A stretch of DNA of 64,000 nucleotides from a bacterium (GTDB taxonomy: Bacteria > CAIWAD01). The stretch spans positions 62,001-126,000 of the forward strand of contig JAUIFJ010000007.1 in assembly GCA_030429345.1 (NCBI GenBank), in the 5' to 3' direction. Both the position numbers and the translations under genes were made by a program. Shown one piece after another: positions 34,635 to 45,243 of the stretch. A model generated the notes under the pieces. It had not been told where the DNA came from and did no database searches. It was given only the letters and a program-made list of their open reading frames with translations. Every line of letters starts with the position of its first letter. Position 1 is the stretch's first letter.

Positions 34635-36145
34635 GGCCGGGCCTCCTGCCGCGCCTCTTCCCGGTCCTCGCGGTCCAAGCGCTTCAGCTGTCTTCGGCTA
34701 CGATCGACTTCCACCGGATTGCCGCCGCGCTCGATGCGCCGCTGGAAGTACCAGCGCGCCCGCTCGCGGTCGCCCAGCTGCAGGGAACTCATGCCCAGCA
34801 GGTGCAGGGCCTCCGCCGGGCAGCCCATGCGCACGGCCTGCTCGAAGGCGATCACGGCCAGGCTGTCCTTGCCGGTGATGTAATACAACTGCCCGCGCTC
34901 GTAGAAGGGGCGCACGTCCCCGGGGAGCAGCTCTTCGGCGCGATCCAGGCGCTGCGCCGCGCTGCCGTAGCTCATGCGGCTGCGGTCCGATCGCACGGCC
35001 TGCAGCAGGATCTCCGGGTGGTCCGGACACAAAACAAGGGCGCGCTCGAGCAGGGCGTGGGCCTCGCCGGCGCGTCGCATGTCGACCAGCCACTCCGTCA
35101 GGTCCTTCAGGGCGGGCCAGTACGCGGGCTGCAGCTCCAGGGCCTTGCGCAGGGCCTGCTCCTTTTCCCGGAAGCCGAAGTGGGCCAGGTTGTCGCGGTT
35201 GAGCTTGCTGACGATCCACCAGGCCCTGGGATGGCGCGGTTCCAGGCTCAGGGTGTTGTCCAGGGCCTGGATCGCCCTGTCCCAGTCGCCCTCCCAGGCG
35301 AACCAGGTCGCGGCGTAGAGGAACAGGGCGGAACCGGCATTCCCGGGATTCGCCAGGCCCTCGTTGAGCACGCGGCGCAGTTCCCGGTCATAGTCCTGGC
35401 GTGCGGCCGCCAGGCGGAAATCCGCCGCGCGCAGCCGGTCGCGGAAATCGGCGAAGTCCTCTTCCAGGTACAGCAGCTGGGCCGCGCTGTCCTGGACCAT
35501 GCCGTAGAGGGGCAGGTGGCGGGCTTCCAGCAGCCGGTCCGGAGCGCGTTCCGGCTCGATCCCCAGGGCCCTGCAGCAGAAGGCGTAGTACTGGGCCAGG
35601 AGGTCCTGCAGGTCGCTGTGTTCCCTGTCGAGGGGCAGGAAGGCCCCGGCCTCCAGGCTGACCACCTGGTGCTTAAGGCGCAGGTGCTCCAGCTGCAGGC
35701 CGCCGGCGTGCAGCCGTCCCCCGATCAGCTCGCTGGCGCCGCTTGCTTTCAGGACTTGCCGCAGGGCCAGCGAATCCTGTTCCAGTCCGCGGATCACCGA
35801 GTGGCGGCGCACGCGCATCGGCAGGCCGCGCTCCTGCAGGTGCTCCTCGCAGATCGAGGCCAGGGCACAGCCCAGGCGCGGATCAACGGTCTCCGGCGGC
35901 CAGAGCAGGATCGTTGCTTCCGCTGGCGGAAGGCTGAACTGCCTGTGAGCCAACACAAAGAGCGCGCAGAGCGCAGCCACTCCGACAGCGAGCGCTGGCA
36001 GCGGTCCGCGATCCCCGAAGATCCCGGTCCCCGGCAGGATTTTCAGGAAGAGGACCGCCAGCAGCAGCAGGGCGATGCCCAGCAGCAGCAGGCCGCCGGG
36101 CACGTTGCCCGAGAGCTGGTGATACAATCGTTCCAGCTGGATCAC
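34631..36145 (-). CDS. Membrane-anchored TPR protein (GTG start)
   Basis: Two N-terminal TM segments, then TPR-like repeats. Confidence 0.6.
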   Translation of the reverse strand: MIQLERLYHQLSGNVPGGLLLLGIALLLLAVLFLKILPGTGIFGDRGPLPALAVGVAALCALFVLAHRQFSLPPAEATILLWPPETVDPRLGCALASICEEHLQERGLPMRVRRHSVIRGLEQDSLALRQVLKASGASELIGGRLHAGGLQLEHLRLKHQVVSLEAGAFLPLDREHSDLQDLLAQYYAFCCRALGIEPERAPDRLLEARHLPLYGMVQDSAAQLLYLEEDFADFRDRLRAADFRLAAARQDYDRELRRVLNEGLANPGNAGSALFLYAATWFAWEGDWDRAIQALDNTLSLEPRHPRAWWIVSKLNRDNLAHFGFREKEQALRKALELQPAYWPALKDLTEWLVDMRRAGEAHALLERALVLCPDHPEILLQAVRSDRSRMSYGSAAQRLDRAEELLPGDVRPFYERGQLYYITGKDSLAVIAFEQAVRMGCPAEALHLLGMSSLQLGDRERARWYFQRRIERGGNPVEVDRSRRQLKRLDREDREEARQEARP

Positions 36146-37542
36146 GGGGCGAGCTCCAGTTTCAGGCCCTGCAGCTCGGCCCAGGAGGTGTTCGATTCCA
36201 CGGCGCGCACGGTGATCCGGTTGCTGCCGGGGCGCAGGGAGCGGCCGACCGGCCAGCGCCGTTCGCCGGCCTCTTCTTCCAGCAGCAGTTCCCGGCTCAG
36301 CGCCACTCCGTTGCAGTCCACGTAGAGCTGAGCCCGGTCCCGGAAGGACATGGGGAAATTGTCGCCCGTGTCCCGCGCCCGCAGGCTCAGCCAGGCGGGG
36401 AGATCCGGGTGGGTTTCGGCCGGCAGCACGCATTCGAAGACGAACTCGCTGACCCCCCAGGGACGGCGGTCATTGCGGCCGCGGCCCAGCCGCAGGGGGG
36501 CCTCGCCAGGCAGCTCGAACTCCCTCAGGCCTTCCTTCGGTATACGCGCCCCGGCGGCGACCAGGCGCAGGACAGCCCGGCCCTCCTCTTCCGGCCAGAC
36601 GAAGCTCTGCTCCGGGAGGTAGCGTATCACAAGCGGCGTAGGCTGCTCCGCGGAAACCAGCGTGTCCGCCGGCACCAGCCAGCCTGCCAGCTTCCCGAAG
36701 CGCAGGCGGCGCGGCAAAAGGCTGCGCGGCAAGAGCTGGCTGCCGCGGGCGGCGGCCAGGCCCTCGAATAGCAGCTGTCCCTCCGGCGGTTCGACCCGTA
36801 CCTCCAGCAGCCTCTCCGGACCCGGAAGGAGCAACCGGTGCGTCTCTCCCCCGGCGCGCAGGGTCAGCACCGTATCCAGCAGGACGGCTCCACCCAGGTG
36901 CACACGGAAATAGCCCGGGCCGGGTTGTCCCGGCCTGGCCCGGCCCTCTTCGTCGACGGCCAGGGGCAGCGAGTTCCGGCTCAGCCGAAAGCGCGGATCC
37001 CAGTGTTCCAGGACCAGGAAGGGCAGGCCCCGTTCTTCCGGCCGAGCCTGCGCCGCGGAGGGCTGCTGTCGTGAATCGTTCGATGAGGCAGTTTCAGGGT
37101 CGACGTCGGACTCGCCGCCGTCCGCCGGCGGCATCCTGTCCGGCACTTGCGAAGGGGGAACCGGTCGTGTCGCATCCGAAGCCGGGGCTTTCAGCCCTGC
37201 GGGAGGTGTCGTCAATGGACGGGCAACGGAATCCGGGGCAGAAAGCGGGACATAGGGCCGAAGATGAAAGAAGGCCGTATCCGGCAGGACGCCGGCCGTC
37301 ATGCGCTGAATCAGGGGATCGCTCTGGTGGCCGGGCAGGCGCACCTGGAGGGACAGTTCTTCGTGCAGGGGATAGCTAAGCAGGGCCGGAGTTCTCAGGC
37401 CGCTGTCTTCCAGCTCAACGAAGACAGCGGCTCCCGGGGGATCGCTGAGCACGAGGATCTCGCCGTCCACGGGGCGCAGCCACCAGTAGAAGGCCGCAAG
37501 CAGCAGCAGGGCAAGGAATGCCAGACTCAGGACGCGTCCCAT
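36142..37542 (-). CDS. PEGA-like domain membrane protein, unknown function
   Basis: N-terminal TM; SDPPGAAVFVELEDSGLRTPALL...LSLQVRLPGH PEGA-like repeat. Confidence 0.55.
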   Translation of the reverse strand: MGRVLSLAFLALLLLAAFYWWLRPVDGEILVLSDPPGAAVFVELEDSGLRTPALLSYPLHEELSLQVRLPGHQSDPLIQRMTAGVLPDTAFFHLRPYVPLSAPDSVARPLTTPPAGLKAPASDATRPVPPSQVPDRMPPADGGESDVDPETASSNDSRQQPSAAQARPEERGLPFLVLEHWDPRFRLSRNSLPLAVDEEGRARPGQPGPGYFRVHLGGAVLLDTVLTLRAGGETHRLLLPGPERLLEVRVEPPEGQLLFEGLAAARGSQLLPRSLLPRRLRFGKLAGWLVPADTLVSAEQPTPLVIRYLPEQSFVWPEEEGRAVLRLVAAGARIPKEGLREFELPGEAPLRLGRGRNDRRPWGVSEFVFECVLPAETHPDLPAWLSLRARDTGDNFPMSFRDRAQLYVDCNGVALSRELLLEEEAGERRWPVGRSLRPGSNRITVRAVESNTSWAELQGLKLELAP

Positions 37543-37560
37543 GTGCCTCTCCGCTGCGGA

Positions 37561-38178
37561 TCAAGGTTCTGTAGCGGCGGGATCGGCGACCAGCCGGAAA
37601 CTCAGCACCTGGTGCTCCCCGCCGTCCAGGCGAGTGTGCTGCAGGCCGCCCTCGCAGCGATACCCGGGCAGGCGGACCTCGACGAAGTGCTCGCCGGCGG
37701 CCAGGTCCAGACGGGCATCCGTCTGTTCGCCGCTGAACTGCCCGTCGACCCAGATGGCGGCTCCCGGAATATTGCTGACCACGTCCAGGGTGGCCCGATC
37801 CGGCTGGATATAGGTCCATGCAAGCCAGCCCAGCAGGCAGAGCACCAGGCCGCCGGCGAACCAGCGACGCAGGACCGTGCGACGGCCGCCTTCAATGTCC
37901 TCGACCTTTTCCTCGTAGTCGAAATAGCCTTCCCGGCGCTGGATCTGCTTGGAGGTGAGCCATTCGACTTCTCCCTCCTCGTTCACATAGCGCTGGTGTT
38001 CGCCGCTGTCCTGGAACAGGCGTTGCTTTTCCTCTTCGCGGATCCGCTGCCGCATGCGCTGCTCTTCCAGCAGCCGCTCATGGGCCCGTTTTTCCTCTTC
38101 CGCGGCCCGGCGGCGCGACTCCTCCTCTTCCAGCTCGCGGCGTATTTCCGCCCTCAGGCGATCCTCTTCAGAGGACAT
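37561..38178 (-). CDS. PEGA domain protein with charged N-terminal coil
   Basis: EEDRLRAEIRRELEEEESRRRAAEEEKR... TM ...SNIPGAAIWVDGQFSGEQTDARLDLAAGEHFVEVRLPGY. Confidence 0.7.
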   Translation of the reverse strand: MSSEEDRLRAEIRRELEEEESRRRAAEEEKRAHERLLEEQRMRQRIREEEKQRLFQDSGEHQRYVNEEGEVEWLTSKQIQRREGYFDYEEKVEDIEGGRRTVLRRWFAGGLVLCLLGWLAWTYIQPDRATLDVVSNIPGAAIWVDGQFSGEQTDARLDLAAGEHFVEVRLPGYRCEGGLQHTRLDGGEHQVLSFRLVADPAATEP

Positions 38179-40217
38179 CAGGCGGGCCTTTCCTCGTCGG
38201 ATTCGTCCGCGCCCTTGTCGTCCGCCTCCCTGGGGCCCGGCTCTTCAGCCGCTTCCGGGGGTGTGGCGGCGCTTGCCTCGTCAGGCTGGGCCGGCGCCTG
38301 GCCGTTCTTGCGCAGGGGCGGGAGTTCCTGGTCCGCGATCAGCAGGTCCAGCTCATCACCGTCGATCAGCTCGCGGGTCAGCAGGGCCTCGGCAATACGG
38401 TGCAGGGCCGGCAGGTGATCGCGCAGCAGCTGCACCGTCTCGACGCGGGCCTCCTGCAGAATGCGGTCGATCTCTTCGTCGATCTTCAGCGCTGTGGCTT
38501 CGGAAAAGTCGCGATGCTGGTTGATCTCCCGCCCCAGGAAGATCTCTTCCTGCTTCTTGCCGTAGTTGCGCAGACCCATGGACTCGCTCATGCCCACGTC
38601 ACACACCATGGCCTGGGCGATCTCCGTGGCGCGCTGGATGTCGCTCGAGGCGCCGGTGGTCACCTCGTTGAAGATCAGCTCCTCGGCGATGCGTCCGGCG
38701 AAGAGCACGCGCAAGGTGGCCAGCATCTTGCTGCGGGTCTGGTGCAGCTCGTCCTCGGGCAGATGCCAGGTCAGGCCCAGGGCGCGCCCGCGGGGAATGA
38801 TCGTCACCTTGTGCACGGCGTCGGCGTGATCCAGCAGCTTGCCGACCAGGGCATGGCCCGCCTCGTGATAGGCCGTGATACGCCGATCGTTGTCGCTCAT
38901 CAGCAGGCTCTTGCGGGCCGTGCCCATCAGCACCTTGTCGCGCGCCTCCTCGAAGCAGGCGCCGTCGACCTTGTCCTTTCCGGCGCGGGCCGCCAGCAGG
39001 GCGGCCTCGTTGACCAGGTTCGCCAGCTCGGCGCCGGCAAGGCCCGGCGAACCGCGGGCGATGGTCTTCAGGTCCACGTCCTCTGCCAGAGGCACGTTGC
39101 GGCTGTGCACGATCAGGATGCCTTCGCGTCCGCGCACGTCGGGGCGGTCGACGACAATCTGGCGATCGAAACGGCCGGGGCGCATCAGCGCCGGGTCCAG
39201 CACGTCGGGGCGGTTGGTGGCGGCGATCAGGATTACGCCCTCGTTGGACTCGAAGCCGTCCATCTCCACCAGCAGCTGGTTCAGCGTCTGCTCGCGCTCG
39301 TCGTGTCCGCCGCCGAGCCCGGCTCCGCGCTGCCGACCGACGGCGTCGATCTCGTCAATGAAGATGATGCAGGGGGCACTCTTTTTGCCCTGCTCGAAGA
39401 GATCGCGCACGCGACTGGCGCCCACGCCGACGAACATCTCGACGAAATCGGCGCCGGACATGCTGAAGAAGGGCACGCCGGCCTCGCCGGCCACGGCCCG
39501 GGCCAACAGGGTCTTGCCGGTGCCCGGAGGGCCGAGCATCAGGGCGCCCTTGGGAATCTTGCCGCCCAGGCGGCTGAATTTCTTCGGATCCTTGAGGAAC
39601 TCGATGACTTCGGCCAGCTCCTCCTTGGCCTCGTCGGCGCCGGCCACATCCTTGAAGGTGACCTTGACACTGTCCTCGGCCAGCATCTTGGCCCGGCTCT
39701 TGCCGAAGCTGAAGACGCCCTTGCTGCCGCCGCCCTGCATGCGGCGCATGATGTAGATCCAGACCGCGAAGAGCACGATCCAGGGCAGAATGGTGGTCGC
39801 CGCGTAGGCGATCCAGTTGCTGTCCTGCTTCTCGAAGGTGTAGGGGATGTTCTGCTCGTCCCAGCGCGCCATTTCCTGTTCCAGGTCCGGCGGCAGGTTG
39901 ACGCGGAAGCGCGTATAGGTGGTTTCCCCCAAGGCCGAACTGTGGATCTCGGGGCTGAGCAGAGTGCCGTGCAGGACGGGTGTCAGGTTGTCGCTGACCA
40001 CCTGGATGTCCTTGATGCGGCGTTCGCCGTCCAGAAGGAGACGGTATTCGGTGTATTCCAGCTGTTCTTCGGCGTCCTGATCGTCGAAAGCGCGAGTCAG
40101 GAAGACCATGATCAGGATGATCATCAGCCAGAAAGTGATGGTGCTGCCCGTGCGACGCCAGTTGTTGCCGTCGTTCTTGTTCGGGCCGCCCTTGTTGCGT
40201 CCGGGAAGTTTATTCAT
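38178..40217 (-). CDS. ftsH: ATP-dependent zinc metalloprotease FtsH
   Basis: [57 protein letters not shown]. Confidence 0.98.
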   Translation of the reverse strand: MNKLPGRNKGGPNKNDGNNWRRTGSTITFWLMIILIMVFLTRAFDDQDAEEQLEYTEYRLLLDGERRIKDIQVVSDNLTPVLHGTLLSPEIHSSALGETTYTRFRVNLPPDLEQEMARWDEQNIPYTFEKQDSNWIAYAATTILPWIVLFAVWIYIMRRMQGGGSKGVFSFGKSRAKMLAEDSVKVTFKDVAGADEAKEELAEVIEFLKDPKKFSRLGGKIPKGALMLGPPGTGKTLLARAVAGEAGVPFFSMSGADFVEMFVGVGASRVRDLFEQGKKSAPCIIFIDEIDAVGRQRGAGLGGGHDEREQTLNQLLVEMDGFESNEGVILIAATNRPDVLDPALMRPGRFDRQIVVDRPDVRGREGILIVHSRNVPLAEDVDLKTIARGSPGLAGAELANLVNEAALLAARAGKDKVDGACFEEARDKVLMGTARKSLLMSDNDRRITAYHEAGHALVGKLLDHADAVHKVTIIPRGRALGLTWHLPEDELHQTRSKMLATLRVLFAGRIAEELIFNEVTTGASSDIQRATEIAQAMVCDVGMSESMGLRNYGKKQEEIFLGREINQHRDFSEATALKIDEEIDRILQEARVETVQLLRDHLPALHRIAEALLTRELIDGDELDLLIADQELPPLRKNGQAPAQPDEASAATPPEAAEEPGPREADDKGADESDEERPA

Positions 40218-40826
40218 CTAGACAGTATTTCCGCTTGAGGCATCCGGTTCCCCCGCCTCTTCGCGACGCACGTAGACCGCGGGAAGGTTGCGCCAGTTCT
40301 GCTGGTAGTCCAGCCCGTAGCCCAGTACGAATTCGCTGCCGATGTCGAAGCCGACAAAGTCCAGCTTGAAGTCCAGCCGGCTGTTCTCCGGCTTGTGCAG
40401 AAGGGTCACGAAGGCGACCGATGAAGGATCCTGCAGTTCGAACTTGCGCTTGAGGAACTGCAGGCTGAGGCCGCTGTCGACAATGTCCTCGATGACCAGC
40501 AGGTGCCGGCCCTTGACGAGGGCATCGTAGTCCTTCTTCATTTTGATCTCGCCCGAGCTGGTCATTTCATTGCCGTAGCTCGAGATCTTGATGAAATCCA
40601 CTTCGCAGGCAATGTCCAGGCTGCGCATCAGGTCCGACGCAAAGATGAAACTGCCGTTGAGCACGACCATCAGGATCGGGTTGAGCCCGTCATACCTGCG
40701 GCTGATCTCGGCTCCCAGTTCCTGCACGCGTTGCCGGATCTCTTCCGGGCTGAAGAGCACCTGGAAAGTCATGTTGTCCACGTGGACCTCAGGCGGGCAG
40801 ATCGATCCAGAGACATTGTCGCTCAT
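40218..40826 (-). CDS. hpt: Hypoxanthine phosphoribosyltransferase
   Basis: HLLVIEDIVDSGLSL PRPP loop; SD AAGGAG before MSDNVSG; tilS-hpt-ftsH order. Confidence 0.95.
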   Translation of the reverse strand: MSDNVSGSICPPEVHVDNMTFQVLFSPEEIRQRVQELGAEISRRYDGLNPILMVVLNGSFIFASDLMRSLDIACEVDFIKISSYGNEMTSSGEIKMKKDYDALVKGRHLLVIEDIVDSGLSLQFLKRKFELQDPSSVAFVTLLHKPENSRLDFKLDFVGFDIGSEFVLGYGLDYQQNWRNLPAVYVRREEAGEPDASSGNTV

Positions 40827-42108
40827 GCGAGCTCTCCTTTTGCTGCTCTTGCCGGTCGCAGAGCGCCGGCAGGGCGACCACGCGTCCGTCGTGACACAGA
40901 ACCGGCTGGGCCCTCAGGGGAAGGGGCAGGGCCGCTTCCGAGAGCAGGTCGCTGATGCGGCGCCGCGGCCTGCCGGGCAGTTCCAGCCGTTCACCGGGGC
41001 GGGCGGGCCGCAGCAGCCATTCCCCGCGGGGCGGATCCGGAATCCGGATACAGGTCCGTCCCGGCGCTTGCCCCCAGCCATAGTGTGTGACACCGACGCG
41101 GCCCCGGCACCCGGGCTTCAGCCGCGCCTGCGCCGGCGGCAGTTCCCAACGATGGAAACAGACCCGGTCCCGCGTCAGGCTGATCTGCCAGCCGCGGCCC
41201 AGGTCCTGCCAGCCGCCGGAGCTTCCCCGGCGGCAGAAATCCAGCAGGTCCGCCAGGCGGCTTTTCGAGGGGCTGCGGGTCCAGGCCCCGAGCCGCCTCC
41301 CAAGCCCCTCGAGGGCCAGCTGTATTACTGGATCATAATACCGTTCCAAGCCCGATCGGACAAATTGCAGCCCCCAGCTGCGACGTTCCAGGCCCTGTAT
41401 ACGAAGCAGTCCCCCTGCCTCCTTCCGAAGGCCCTTGGCGAGGGGAGCGGCTTCCCGCGCGATCCCGGTCAAGAGCGGCGCAACGCCGGGCGCATCCGGC
41501 AGGCCGCCGAGTCGCAGGCGGTTGCGCAGACGGCCCCTGTCCTGATTGCTGCTGTCCTCGACCCATGACTCACCCCTTGCCCGCAGCCAGTCACGCAAGG
41601 CCTGCCGCTCCTGGTCCAGCAGGGGCTTGAGCCAACGGCCTGCTCGCTCGGACATGCCGGCAAGGCCCAGGGGAAGGCGCTCCCGGACGAGGGCCATCAG
41701 CACCTGCTCGCGCTGGTCGTTGGCCTGGTGGCCGGTCAGGATCCGCCAGCCCGGCGCTGCCGCCTGTTCGGCAAAGGCGCGGCGCAAGGTCCGGGCGGCG
41801 GCCAGGCGGTTTCCCTCTTGAGGAAGAGGGGCGCAGCGGCATGCCAACGGCAGGTTTCGGCCTTCTGCGAAAGAGCGCACGAAGGCTTCGTCCCTGTCGG
41901 AATCGGGGCGGGTCTTGTGGTTGAGATGCAGCAGAAGCAGAGGCAGCTTCTGCTGCCGGCAGTAGCAGGCGGCCAGCAGGGCCAGGGCAACAGAATCGGA
42001 GCCGCCGCTCACAAGCGCAAGCAGTCCGGCAGGAGGGTCGGGGCAGTTCCTGGCCAGAGCCTCCCGGAACAGGCTTTCGGGCGAACCCCCGGCCGGAGCA
42101 GGCATCAC
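40789..42108 (-). CDS. tilS: tRNA(Ile)-lysidine synthase
   Basis: LVSGGSDSVALALL PP-loop; adjacent hpt-ftsH. Confidence 0.93.
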   Translation of the reverse strand: MMPAPAGGSPESLFREALARNCPDPPAGLLALVSGGSDSVALALLAACYCRQQKLPLLLLHLNHKTRPDSDRDEAFVRSFAEGRNLPLACRCAPLPQEGNRLAAARTLRRAFAEQAAAPGWRILTGHQANDQREQVLMALVRERLPLGLAGMSERAGRWLKPLLDQERQALRDWLRARGESWVEDSSNQDRGRLRNRLRLGGLPDAPGVAPLLTGIAREAAPLAKGLRKEAGGLLRIQGLERRSWGLQFVRSGLERYYDPVIQLALEGLGRRLGAWTRSPSKSRLADLLDFCRRGSSGGWQDLGRGWQISLTRDRVCFHRWELPPAQARLKPGCRGRVGVTHYGWGQAPGRTCIRIPDPPRGEWLLRPARPGERLELPGRPRRRISDLLSEAALPLPLRAQPVLCHDGRVVALPALCDRQEQQKESSHERQCLWIDLPA

Positions 42109-42764
42109 TCGACGTTGTCGACAGGTACGCGAAAGTCCCGGTTGAGGGTCTGGCCGGCGATCAGGTCCATGGCCACGCCGTCGTGGATGGTGCGGTTGCG
42201 GTAACGCACTTCAAGGTCGTAGTGGTAGCTCTCGGCGTGATCCCCTTCACGGATCATGGGCAGGTTGAGAAAGGCGAAACGCCCCTGCTGGTCGCTCTTG
42301 GTCGAGCGGAACTGGGTGGAGCGCCCTCCGGGGGAGCCGCGACGCAGGATCAGCTGCACTCCGCTGATGGGATGTCCGTCCGCCTCGCTGCTGATCCGGC
42401 CCGAGACATGGCCCGCCGGCCCTCTGGCCGGTGTGCGCCGGTCCTGTCCGGTTTCTCGGGTCCCGCCGGGCGCTTCGCGCCTTTCCGGGCCGCGATATTC
42501 GCTTTGGCTGCGGGCTTCGATGCCGGTGTTGGCGGGCAGGCCGCTCTGGTCGCCCAGCTGGACCTTGAGGTTCATGACGGCGTCTTCGAAATCGCCGGGT
42601 TCGAAGACCCCCTTGTCCTCCAGCAGCATCACCAGCGCGTTGATGCGCCGGTTGATCTCGGAAGCACTGTTCGTGCTGCCGCTGTTGCCGGCGCTCTTGC
42701 GGGCCGGCCGCGCCGGCTTGCTGCGCTTGCCCTGGGTCGAGGACGGACTGGCGCTTTCCTGCAT
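42105..42764 (-). CDS. Carboxypeptidase-regulatory-like domain protein (start uncertain)
   Basis: GHVSGRISSEADGHPISGVQLILRRGSPGG...DQQGRFAFLNLPM; ORF is open to 42998 but would overlap a tRNA, so an internal ATG (42764) is suggested. Confidence 0.55.
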   Translation of the reverse strand: MQESASPSSTQGKRSKPARPARKSAGNSGSTNSASEINRRINALVMLLEDKGVFEPGDFEDAVMNLKVQLGDQSGLPANTGIEARSQSEYRGPERREAPGGTRETGQDRRTPARGPAGHVSGRISSEADGHPISGVQLILRRGSPGGRSTQFRSTKSDQQGRFAFLNLPMIREGDHAESYHYDLEVRYRNRTIHDGVAMDLIAGQTLNRDFRVPVDNVE

Positions 42765-42968
42765 GCCGCTCTTGGGGCGTGCGGATCCGGATGCGGATCG
42801 TCTGGGGCGCTGTGAGCGCCCGCTCTGGCGTTTCGGTTTCGTAAGAACCCCGGTGCTGAATAGAAGTGATGGGATAGCCGGGGGCTCGAAGGAGCCCGGC
42901 AGGATCGGGTGATCCGGGTATCGCTTGCGAAGGGGCTGCGATGACAGGGCTGCCGGCCGTCCCGGGAA

Positions 42969-43042
42969 TAGCAGTGCAGGGACTCGAACCCCGGACACGC
43001 GGATTATGATTCCGCTGCTCTAACCAGCTGAGCTACACTGCC
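42969..43042 (-). tRNA. tRNA with CAT anticodon (elongator Met or Ile2)
   Basis: GGCAGTG TA GCTC..GAGC GCGGA-ATCATAA-TCCGC ... CGGGG-TTCGAGT-CCCTG CACTGCT A; all four stems fold. Confidence 0.93.
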
Positions 43043-43062
43043 AGGATTTCCCCTTTCGGGAA

Positions 43063-43135
<73 letters not shown>

Positions 43136-43149
43136 ATGAATAGACGCCG

Positions 43150-43178
43150 AATGTACCCAAGGCAAAGTGCATTCGCAA
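43150..43178 (-). promoter_or_regulatory. Sigma-A-type promoter for tRNA operon: TTGCGA-N17-TACATT
   Basis: 17-nt spacer; about 15 bp upstream of mature tRNA-fMet 5' end. Confidence 0.55.
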
Positions 43179-43200
43179 GCCTTGGACATCTGGAAGGGGG

Positions 43201-45183
43201 CTAGCCTTTCAGTTTGGAACGCACCCAGTTCTCCAGCCCTTCCGCCAGGAGCAGTTCCTGGGCCGCCGCGCCAAGGGGCGGCAGGCTCCATTCCTTCCCG
43301 CCGCAGCGCAGGCGGCAGGCGCGGAAGTCGAGCTCTATCGGCAGCCGCAGGCGCCGACTCAGGCCCTCGCCGCTGTCCTGCTCGCGCACCCACTGCAGGA
43401 AGCCTGGAGCCTCCAGGACCAGAAAGCCGTTGTTCAGCGCGTTGCGCTTGTAGGTCTCGCTGAGGCTTCCCGCCAGCACGAGCTGAATGCCGAAGGCCTT
43501 GAGCGCCGTCGCCGCCTGTTCGCGGCTGCTGCCGGTGCCGAAGTTGAATCCGCCCAGCAGAATATCGCCCGGGCGGGCCAGCTGCCGGAAATCGGGATCG
43601 TAGTTCTCCATGACGACACGGGCCTGGCCTTCCAGGGTGATGTCATCCTGGTAGGTGTACTTGCCCGGATAAATCCCGTCCGTGTTCAGGTTGTCCTGCG
43701 GACAGTAGATCACATCGCCCTGCAGGGTCTGCGGAAAGCCGGGCAGCAGGTTCAGGCTGCCGCTGAAGGCCGGAGCGTCCTCCCGCTGGCGCAGTTCGGC
43801 TTCCGGCGCTTCGTCTTCCAGGCCGAAGGGGTCGCAGATCTTCCCGGCGATCGCCGAGGCGGCCACCACCGCCGGAGACGCCAGGTAGGCGCTGGCATTC
43901 GGGGAGCCCATGCGCCCCTTGAAGTTGCGGTTGGTGGCGCTGATGCCCACCTCGCCATCCTCCAGCAGGCCCGTGCCCAGGCCGATGCAGGGACCGCAGC
44001 CCGGCGGCAGCACCCTGGCGCCGGCATCCAGCAGCACCTGCCAGTCGCCGGCCAGTTCCGCGTCCTGCTGCACCTCGCTGGAAGCGGCTGCCACATAGAA
44101 TTCGACGCCATCGGCGATCTTCTTGCCCTTCAGCACCTTGGCCGCTTCCTGCAGGTCCTCCTTGCGGCTGTTGACGCAGCTGACCAGGTAGGCCTTCTGG
44201 ATCGCCAACCCTTCCTGCTGCAGGCGCGCGGCGCTGGTCATGGTCTTCACGTTGTGCGGACCGGTGACCATGGGACGGACCGTCGAAAGGTTCAGCCGGA
44301 TCTCAAGCGCATAGTGGGCGTCCTCGTCCGCTTTCAGATTGCGTTCGATCAGCTGCTCGAGTCGTGTCGCATTGAGGCGCGGGTGCAGTCCGCCGCCATC
44401 CTCGTCCGACGGCACTCCGGCCAGGCCGCGCCGTTCCACCGTGGCGATGCGTTCGCGCAGCCAGTCCAGACAGACCCCGTCGATCGGGAAGACGCCGGCC
44501 AGCGCGCCCCACTCGGTGGTCATGTTGGCGATGCTCAGGCGCTCAGCGATGCTCAGGCCTTCCACCCCGGATCCGGTGAACTCGACGGCGTGATTCAGCA
44601 CCTCGTCCTGGTTGAACATGCCGCAAAGGGTCAGGATCACGTCCTTGCCGCTGACGCCGGGCTTCAGTTCGCCTTCCAGCACCACCTTGGCCACCGGCGG
44701 CACCTGCCACCAGGTACGCCCGGTGGCCCAGATGGCCGCGGCGTCGGTACGCACGATGGGCGAGCCCAGGCAGCCCAGGCCGCCGTACATGTTGGAATGG
44801 CTGTCGCTGGCCACGACCATCGAGCCGGGCCAGGCGTAGCCCTCTTCGCACATGATCTGGTGTCCGATGCCGCGTCCCGCTCCATAAAAGTCCAGGCCCA
44901 TGTCGCGGGCGAAGGACTGAATGCGGGCGTACTTCTCCAGGTTGGCCTCGCCGGTGTCCTGGATGTTGTGATCCAGGGCGATCACCACCTGGCGGGGATC
45001 GGCGACCCGCCGCGCCCCGATGCTGTTGAACTTGGGAATGATGGCCCCCGTATTGTCGTGAGACATGACATGGGCCGGGCGCACGCTGAGGTAACTTCCG
45101 CTGCGCACTTCCTCGTCGGCCTGCAGGCCGACGGCGTATCGTTGGGCGATTTTCTCGATCAGGTTCTGGGGCATGTCGGCCAC
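43201..45183 (-). CDS. Homoaconitase (fungal Lys4-type, single polypeptide) / aconitase family
   Basis: PAHVMSHDNTGAIIPKF; ALDHNIQDTGEANLEKYARIQSFA; AGRGIGHQIMCEEGYAWPGSMVVASDSHSNMYGGLGCLGSPIVRTDAAAIWATGRTWWQVPPVAKV; DGIYPGKYTYQDD; GFNFGTGSSREQAATALKAFGIQLVLAGS. Confidence 0.85.
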   Translation of the reverse strand: MADMPQNLIEKIAQRYAVGLQADEEVRSGSYLSVRPAHVMSHDNTGAIIPKFNSIGARRVADPRQVVIALDHNIQDTGEANLEKYARIQSFARDMGLDFYGAGRGIGHQIMCEEGYAWPGSMVVASDSHSNMYGGLGCLGSPIVRTDAAAIWATGRTWWQVPPVAKVVLEGELKPGVSGKDVILTLCGMFNQDEVLNHAVEFTGSGVEGLSIAERLSIANMTTEWGALAGVFPIDGVCLDWLRERIATVERRGLAGVPSDEDGGGLHPRLNATRLEQLIERNLKADEDAHYALEIRLNLSTVRPMVTGPHNVKTMTSAARLQQEGLAIQKAYLVSCVNSRKEDLQEAAKVLKGKKIADGVEFYVAAASSEVQQDAELAGDWQVLLDAGARVLPPGCGPCIGLGTGLLEDGEVGISATNRNFKGRMGSPNASAYLASPAVVAASAIAGKICDPFGLEDEAPEAELRQREDAPAFSGSLNLLPGFPQTLQGDVIYCPQDNLNTDGIYPGKYTYQDDITLEGQARVVMENYDPDFRQLARPGDILLGGFNFGTGSSREQAATALKAFGIQLVLAGSLSETYKRNALNNGFLVLEAPGFLQWVREQDSGEGLSRRLRLPIELDFRACRLRCGGKEWSLPPLGAAAQELLLAEGLENWVRSKLKG

Positions 45184-45243
45184 CTATGGTTCCTCCTGTC
45201 GGAGGGCCTTTCCGGCGGGTGCAGGTGTTCCGTTCAGGCGTCG

